Shown here: piece after piece, positions 58,835-64,000 of the stretch
How the letters are laid out: each line of letters opens with the position of its first letter
How positions within the stretch are numbered: position 1 is the stretch's first letter
Origin: Cydia pomonella
Taxonomy: Eukaryota > Arthropoda > Insecta > Lepidoptera > Tortricidae
Length of the DNA stretch: 64,000 nucleotides
Reading direction: 5' to 3'
NCBI RefSeq assembly: GCF_033807575.1
Contig: NC_084717.1
Coordinates: 13,145,692 to 13,209,691 of the forward strand
Position numbers and translations under genes: made by a program
The notes under the pieces: generated by a model
Databases searched by the model: none
What the model saw: only the letters and a program-made list of their open reading frames with translations
What the model was told of the DNA's origin: nothing

Positions 58835-60465
58835 CAAACAAAGGGATCCCGTTACTCCTATATTTAAGACGGGTATTGCCACCGATCCCACTAACTACAG
58901 GCCCATTTCAGTTTTGCCTACACTTAGTAAAATTTTTGAGAAATTAATACTGTCACAGTTACTAAGTCATTTCAATAACAACAATTTGATGCACAATAAG
59001 CAATTTGGGTTTACTCGGGGTCGATCGACCATTGACGCTGGAATAGAATTAGTTAAAAATATTTTCGGCGCCTGGGAGGAGTCACATGATGCCATTGGCA
59101 TTTTTTGTGACTTATCTAAGGCGTTCGACTGCGTTAGTCACGAAACACTCCTTAAGAAACTTTATTTCTATGGAGTTAGAGTAAGAGCGCTGAATTTGTT
59201 GGAATCTTATTTGGATGGGAGAATCCAAAGAGTGGACGTGAATGGAGAACGATCTCCTGGGTCACTGGTTTCGATGGGCGTACCCCAGGGCTCCATATTA
59301 GGGCCCTTCCTGTTTCTCCTTTATATGAATGATTTACCGTATTTAGTGAAGGACCACCATGATATAGTGCTGTTTGCTGACGATACCTCTCTCATCTTTA
59401 AGGTCAAACGACACGAAGATGCCGACGTTTATGTAAACAGTGCTATATCAAATGTAGTGCAATGGTTCAACGTCAATAACCTAATGTTGAATGGGAAGAA
59501 AACTAAATATATAAGGTTCGTAACTACCAATGTCAAAACTACACAAACGACGGTCACCATCAAAGATGAGGAACTAGAACCAACTAGCAGCACAGTATTC
59601 CTAGGTTTAACATTGGATGCCAAGCTGCAATGGGGTTCCCACATAAATATTCTCGCAAACAAGCTCAGTTCTGCGGCGTTTGCGGTATGTAAAATACGTC
59701 ACTTAACAGATGAAAAGACAGCTAGATTGGTATGCTTTGCCTACTTTCATAGTATCATGTCATACGGTATCTTGCTTTGGGGTAGTGCTGCTGATGTTAA
59801 CGCCATTTTTGTACTGCAAAAGCGCGCCATACGTTCAATATATAAAATGAGTGCTAGAGATTCGCTTAGAAATAAGTTCAAGGAGATTAATATATTGACT
59901 GTATACTCCCAATACATTTATGATAATATTGTATATGTCCATAAATATAGAGAAAAGTTCAAAAGAAATTGTGACATACATAACATCAATACCAGAAACA
60001 AGGACAAACTAGCAGTGCCAACCACACGGCTGCAAAAGATCAAAAAGTCTTTTAAGGGCAACTGTGTACGGTTCTACAATAAACTGCCAAGTAGCGTAAT
60101 TGAACTTCCACTGAATAGATTCAAGAAACATATTAGGAGTAGATTAATTTGTAAAGCTTATTATAATACCAAGGATTATATTAGCGACAAAAATGCCTGG
60201 GACTGAGTTGACATATGCACTCGTAATATTAATATTATTGTATAATTTCTGCTGTTATTCTTATTCCTATTGTTGTGTTTGACATTGTCTTTTACATTAT
60301 TGTTAATTGTTACCAATTTCATTGTTTTTTATTTATTATTATTATTATTTGTTTAATTAATGATTATAATTGTACTTATATTTGTATGACTTGTCAAATG
60401 TGCTTATTATTAAGCCTACTTGAATAAATTATTTTTGAAGTTGAAGTTGAAGTTGAATATAGAAA
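58835..60465 (+). mobile_element. Jockey-type LINE, 5'-truncated, intact RT frame
   Basis: The open frame 58815-60206 (463 codons) encodes a non-LTR reverse transcriptase without its endonuclease or ORF1. RT motifs are in order: NYRPISVLPTLSKIFE (28-43), GFTRGRST, FCDLSKAFD (97-105, first catalytic Asp), VPQGSILGP (156-164), LFADDTSL (FADD 187-190), then a thumb and C-terminal region (KRAIRSIYKM, RFYNKLPSSVIELP) ending AWD. The first codons are flanking sequence. The 3' end has short TTGAAG repeats at about 60440-60460. The uninterrupted frame suggests recent insertion, but 5' truncation leaves it unable to move alone. Clade is inferred from motif wording; CR1 is the alternative. Confidence 0.8.
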
Positions 60466-60694
60466 GTAATACAAGCGTTTCAAAAAATTGGAATACGATT
60501 CTCTTTTAGGCCCCAATTCATTATAGATACGACGAGATAAGCGTTATGTGTGGTATATAATTATAGCTCACAAATCCACCACATTATGCCATTTTTTATT
60601 TTTTCGGTAGCATTTGTTTTAACGGGAATAAAGAGGTTGCAAATCGAGTAACAGAACTTCAGAACTGATATCATTTGATATTTACCAGTCGCTT

Positions 60695-60897
60695 TTCGGT
60701 GAAGGAAAACATCGTGAGGAAACTGGACTAATCCCAACAAGGCTTAGTTTTACCCTCTGGGTTGGAAGGTCAGATGGCAGTGGCTTTCGTAAAAACTAGT
60801 GCCTACGCCAAATCTTGGGATTAGTTGTCAAAGCGGACCCCAGGCTCCATTCAGCCGTGGCAATATGCTGGGACAACGCTAGGAAGAAAGAAAGAAA
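60695..60897 (+). mobile_element. RTE-like LINE 3' tail
   Basis: 'tgaaggaaaacatcgtgagg', 'ctggactaatcccaacaagg', 'caaatcttgggattagttg' and an 'aagaaagaaag' end match a common lepidopteran LINE tail family. Confidence 0.6.
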
Positions 60898-61274
60898 TCG
60901 AGTAACAGAACTTAGTAACCAACTAGGTATAATAGTTATGATGTAAATGTCCATATCATGTTGGAGTCATATATTAGCCAATTAATTATTCAAGATCAAT
61001 ACACTTAGCTCCCTTAGGTATTCGCCTAAGTACAATCTCGGGCAAAATTGAGTTTTATAAAAATGAACTAATTTCTAGGTCATATTTTCTATGAATTGGT
61101 CATTTTTGTAGACTCCAATTACAGTTACACTTTTCCTGGTTTTTCGCGGACCAGAATATCGATGATTTTTGTAACTTGATTTAGACGTCGCTATCATTTT
61201 CAATCCAAAAACACATAAAATCACAATTCAGAACATGCGGCAGCGTTGTTTTCTATCAAGTACGTCAAGCACCA

Positions 61275-61404
61275 GGGCGGCTACCGGGAAAATCGAAATT
61301 CGTCAATTTCGGGCATTTTTCTCTGTCACTCTAATTACGTCTTAGTGAGAGTAAAAGAGAAAGATCCCCGCAATTTGCGAATTTAGGTTTTCGCGGTAGG
61401 CCCC
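61275..61404. repeat. Foldback MITE family 'CGCGAAAATCG', copy D
   Basis: 'ctaccgggaaaatcgaaat' to 'cgaatttaggttttcgcggt', the cleanest palindrome of the four copies. Confidence 0.75.
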
Positions 61405-61426
61405 CAGGTCCTGTCAAGTTTCAGCA

Positions 61427-61855
61427 GTGTTGCCAGGCGAGCGGAAGAGAATTATCGTACTTGAGTGTCAATATTATTGTACCGTTGAAAAAAATATCGC
61501 AAAATAAGCTTAAATTTCCAATTAATAATAAATAAAAAGACATTTTCGTCTAAATTGCGCAAAAAATCTGTTTATGTTTGTGTATTTTTGGGATAGACTC
61601 AAACGGTATACAGGAAATTGAGACATTTTAAACTTTAAACTTACACCAAGGAGCCGAACACCCAAAATATACTCATTTTAGCCTATTTCTGAGAGAAAGT
61701 GTCATATTTTGCTTCAAATTACTAGACTTTTAAGGTGGCATCATCCAAGGGCTGAAATTATAGTACTTTAGTGTACGATAATGCTCTTTGGAACATTATG
61801 TCATACCGGGGCCCAAATTATCGTACATGTACGACAATTATCGTACGCCTGGTCA
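61427..61855 (-). repeat. Dispersed 'tacgataat' element, copy 2
   Basis: Reverse-strand match to 18826-19268 over its length. Directly abuts the foldback copy D. Confidence 0.65.
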
Positions 61856-61989
61856 CACTGAGTGTCAGTGTCGACAGAGTCAGCTAAAAACACGTCAAAC
61901 ATCGCAACGTCGCGCCGATGGCCGTCCGAAGCATGGAGTGGCAACGCCGCAATGTATTTGTACGCGACATTTGTCACACACACATGAGT

Positions 61990-62780
61990 AAAATTTATAA
62001 AAATATAACGTTGATTATTGCATGATTTCTGTATGAAACAAAGTTTTTCTATTAATTTAGCGCAAATGAATATTCGAAAGTAGATAGATGCGCAACTATT
62101 TATGTAATAATATTGTGTAATTAATAAATAAATAGCGATTGTTTTTTGTATGAAAATCGAACCACCTTAATGATCTGCAACAGGTTGGTGGTTTTTGTTT
62201 TTGTTTTATGTGACAATTATTTCTATGTATGGAGTGCCCCTCTTAAAAATACATTTCTTTCAATAGTTTCAAGTACTTCATCCTGTAGCGGCTTACAAAA
62301 TACTTATACCTATATTTCAAATTTATATGCCCCTTTTAGCACTCTAAATAGTTTATACCCACCAATTAGGATAAACAAGAGTAAATATACAGTGTGTTAC
62401 CGTCATGCGGGCATTTATTAAAACTGATAATAATACGCTCAATTAGCAATTGTTTGCGTGTATTAGCAAATCATAATTATGTGAAGTAACTGCTCAATTA
62501 AATTTCTGAAATCCGCACATTCAATGTAGTGGGTGTACTATGTCATCGTTGTTACTCATATCGTTAATGCACTTGGTACAAGGCGTGTGGTGGTACGGGG
62601 GTAAAAAACTGAGACAACTATCAAAAACTTATTGTCAGCCTTATCATTGCGGTCATGTAGGTTGTAATACATTCAGAAACAGTTTCTAATAAACTTTGAC
62701 ATGACAATTTGAAGTGTTTACGTCAGGTTGTCAATACAAACCAAAATATTAGCAAAACTTGTATTTTATTTTCTTTAAAA
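61990..62780. other. AT-rich DNA, no gene recognised
   Basis: A 91-codon open frame at 62146-62421 has no similarity that I know and no good context, so it is not called. Confidence 0.45.
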
Positions 62781-62799
62781 TGCCGGGTGGCTTACATTA

Positions 62800-63170
62800 C
62801 GATGCCCGAGATTTGTTAAAACACGTGGAAATGCAGCTCAAGGCTTAAGGCTTTATCGGAAACGCTTCTCAAATTAACGACATCCACACAATACTCGATT
62901 GATAACCGCGGCTCTTCAGAGAGTTCGTGAGAATAGGTCTGGTCAGCTTGAAAGGGCAATGAACGGGATTGTGCCAGTGCAAGTTGAAAAAAGGATTCTC
63001 GATTACTTCAGACAGGTACCAACGTCAATTACTAACGTACTCGTATTGCTCGGTACTAATAACGAAACTGTGCACAAGATTTTAAAAATGCATAGAAAAC
63101 ATCCCTTCAAGTTTTTAAAGGTGCAAATATGACTCCCCGGTGATTTGTGAATAAGACTCGTTACTGAATT
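62800..63170 (+). pseudogene. Decayed DUF4817-type helix-turn-helix gene
   Basis: In shifting frames the sequence reads RGNAAQGLRLYRKRFSN, a stop, then RHPHNTRLITAALQRVREN, PVQVEKRILDYFRQVPTS and VHKILKMHRKHPFKFLKVQI. This is the pattern of the small transposon-linked insect proteins with a DUF4817 domain (GNA..A..LYR..FP NRRHP). A stop and frameshifts rule out function. Confidence 0.55.
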
Positions 63171-63547
63171 TGGTTTTTACAAAAATAAACATTAAGATGT
63201 GGGGTGTGTATTTAAGTTTCATTTGGTTGGTAATAAAGTGTTTATCAATGAGACAACTACCTTTAATTTGGCCGTAGTTATCTTAAGTGTAATAGTAATA
63301 CTGGTATCGCTAACTCTTGAAATAAACGTCGCAATAAACAAAGTATGAAGGGCTGTCGGTGGCACTTGTCAATTTACTGCGCTGTACATTGCTGGCAATT
63401 AAATTTTTGTTAGAAAGTTAATAAAATCTTAATTTTAGTTTATTAATTTAATTAAGGTCATGGTTAAGTTAAAGAACTATGTTACTTGACCCTACTTAAA
63501 AACCACTTGCCGGTAACAAGACTGTGTAAATAAGTACTAACTCGGTA

Positions 63548-64000
63548 CGAGGGCTGCTATTTTTATATCCGGAAACCGGGATTACAATCTTCTTAAATAG
63601 TATATTTGACCTCCACGGTAAAATTTGAACTTTTTTAAGTACTGGCCGGTATATGATTTCTTTCTTATTAACGCTAGTGTTTTGTTTTTGACGGGTTTTA
63701 AATGTCATCTCGCTGCAAGAATGGCACTCACTCGTGAAAATATTCGTGCTATGATTTATTATGATTTTCGGCGTGGTTTAACGCAGCAACAGTGCATAGA
63801 TCAACTAACTTCAACTTTTGGTGATGAAGCTCCATCTAAAACTACTGTGTATCACTGGTTTAGTGAGTTCAATCGTGGACGTAGTATGCTTACGGACGAA
63901 CCACATCTTGTACCACAAAATATTGAGGCTGTGCGAAAACTTATAATGGACGACCGACATGTTACGTACCGCGAGATAGAGGCGACTCTGGGTATTTCTA
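63548..64000 (+). mobile_element. Mariner element, 5' part, runs off the window
   Basis: TA at 63546-63547, then 'cgagggctgctatttttata' as the likely terminal repeat. The transposase starts at 63721: MALTRENIRAMIYYDFRRGL, TTVYHWFSEFNRGRSML, then TDEPHLVPQNIEAVRKL and VTYREIEATLGIS at the edge. The segment normally present between TDE and VPQNI appears shortened, so the copy may be defective. The catalytic part is outside the window. Confidence 0.75.

Noticed and set aside
62146..62421. 91-codon open frame
   Set aside because: Low-complexity AT-rich frame with no recognised domain, promoter or neighbour.

Overview
The window is insect nuclear DNA and most likely comes from a moth or butterfly. 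The genes are split by GT-AG introns, the background is AT-rich, and the intergenic space is filled with repeat families that I recognise as typical of Lepidoptera. These include a tRNA-headed SINE whose body reads into an 'aaggg catttatttgtgtg' stretch, RTE-like 3' tails, '...tacggaaccctaaaaa' elements, hAT MITEs with 8-bp target duplications, and DD37D mariners. I cannot name the species.

Three host genes can be reconstructed. (1) CoREST (REST corepressor) is on the minus strand, with 11 exons from 10513 down to 5252 that splice in frame to 524 codons (ELM2, SANT1, a small Cys4 finger, helical linker, SANT2). (2) DPH6, a diphthine-ammonia ligase with a PP-loop ATPase domain plus two RidA/YjgF-like domains, is on the plus strand, with 13 exons from 22493 to 40110 that splice in frame to 731 codons. 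(3) The last five exons of a PHD-finger gene resembling e(y)3/SAYP (PHF10 family) are on the minus strand, from 54440 down to 46027. Its 5' part lies beyond the right edge. DPH6 and the PHD gene converge; CoREST and DPH6 have divergent starts about 12 kb apart.

Layout: 1-4.4 kb is repeats and empty AT-rich DNA, including a TSD-flanked hAT element. 4.4-10.5 kb is CoREST. 11.4-22.4 kb is nested repeats (a 2.6-kb hAT composite, two 'ggccaagagcatg' elements, LINE remnants, foldback MITEs, a SINE). 22.5-40.1 kb is DPH6. 40.1-46.0 kb is mostly empty but holds a 920-bp foldback element. 46.0-54.4 kb is the PHD gene. 54.4-64 kb is probably a large intron or 5' flank of that gene, filled with two DD37D mariners, a 5'-truncated Jockey-type LINE, a decayed DUF4817-like gene and the start of another mariner.

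The outstanding signal is that exons of CoREST and DPH6 have been tandemly duplicated again and again. The units consist of the 3' part of an exon, its 5' splice site and the start of the next intron. DPH6 exon 9 carries 27 nearly identical 125-bp units (27 consecutive splice donors, 3.4 kb), exon 10 five 124-bp units plus old degraded copies, exon 12 two good and two degraded 196-bp units split by a LINE that was itself hit by a hAT, exon 7 four ~172-bp units, and exon 13 one partial copy. CoREST exon 11 carries eight 78-bp units, each including the stop codon, and exon 9 one degraded copy. The normal reading frame survives if the first donor (or first stop) is always used. The mixture of fresh and decayed copies argues for a continuing process at this locus rather than one event or an assembly slip alone, but I cannot rule out that the perfect arrays are inflated in the assembly.
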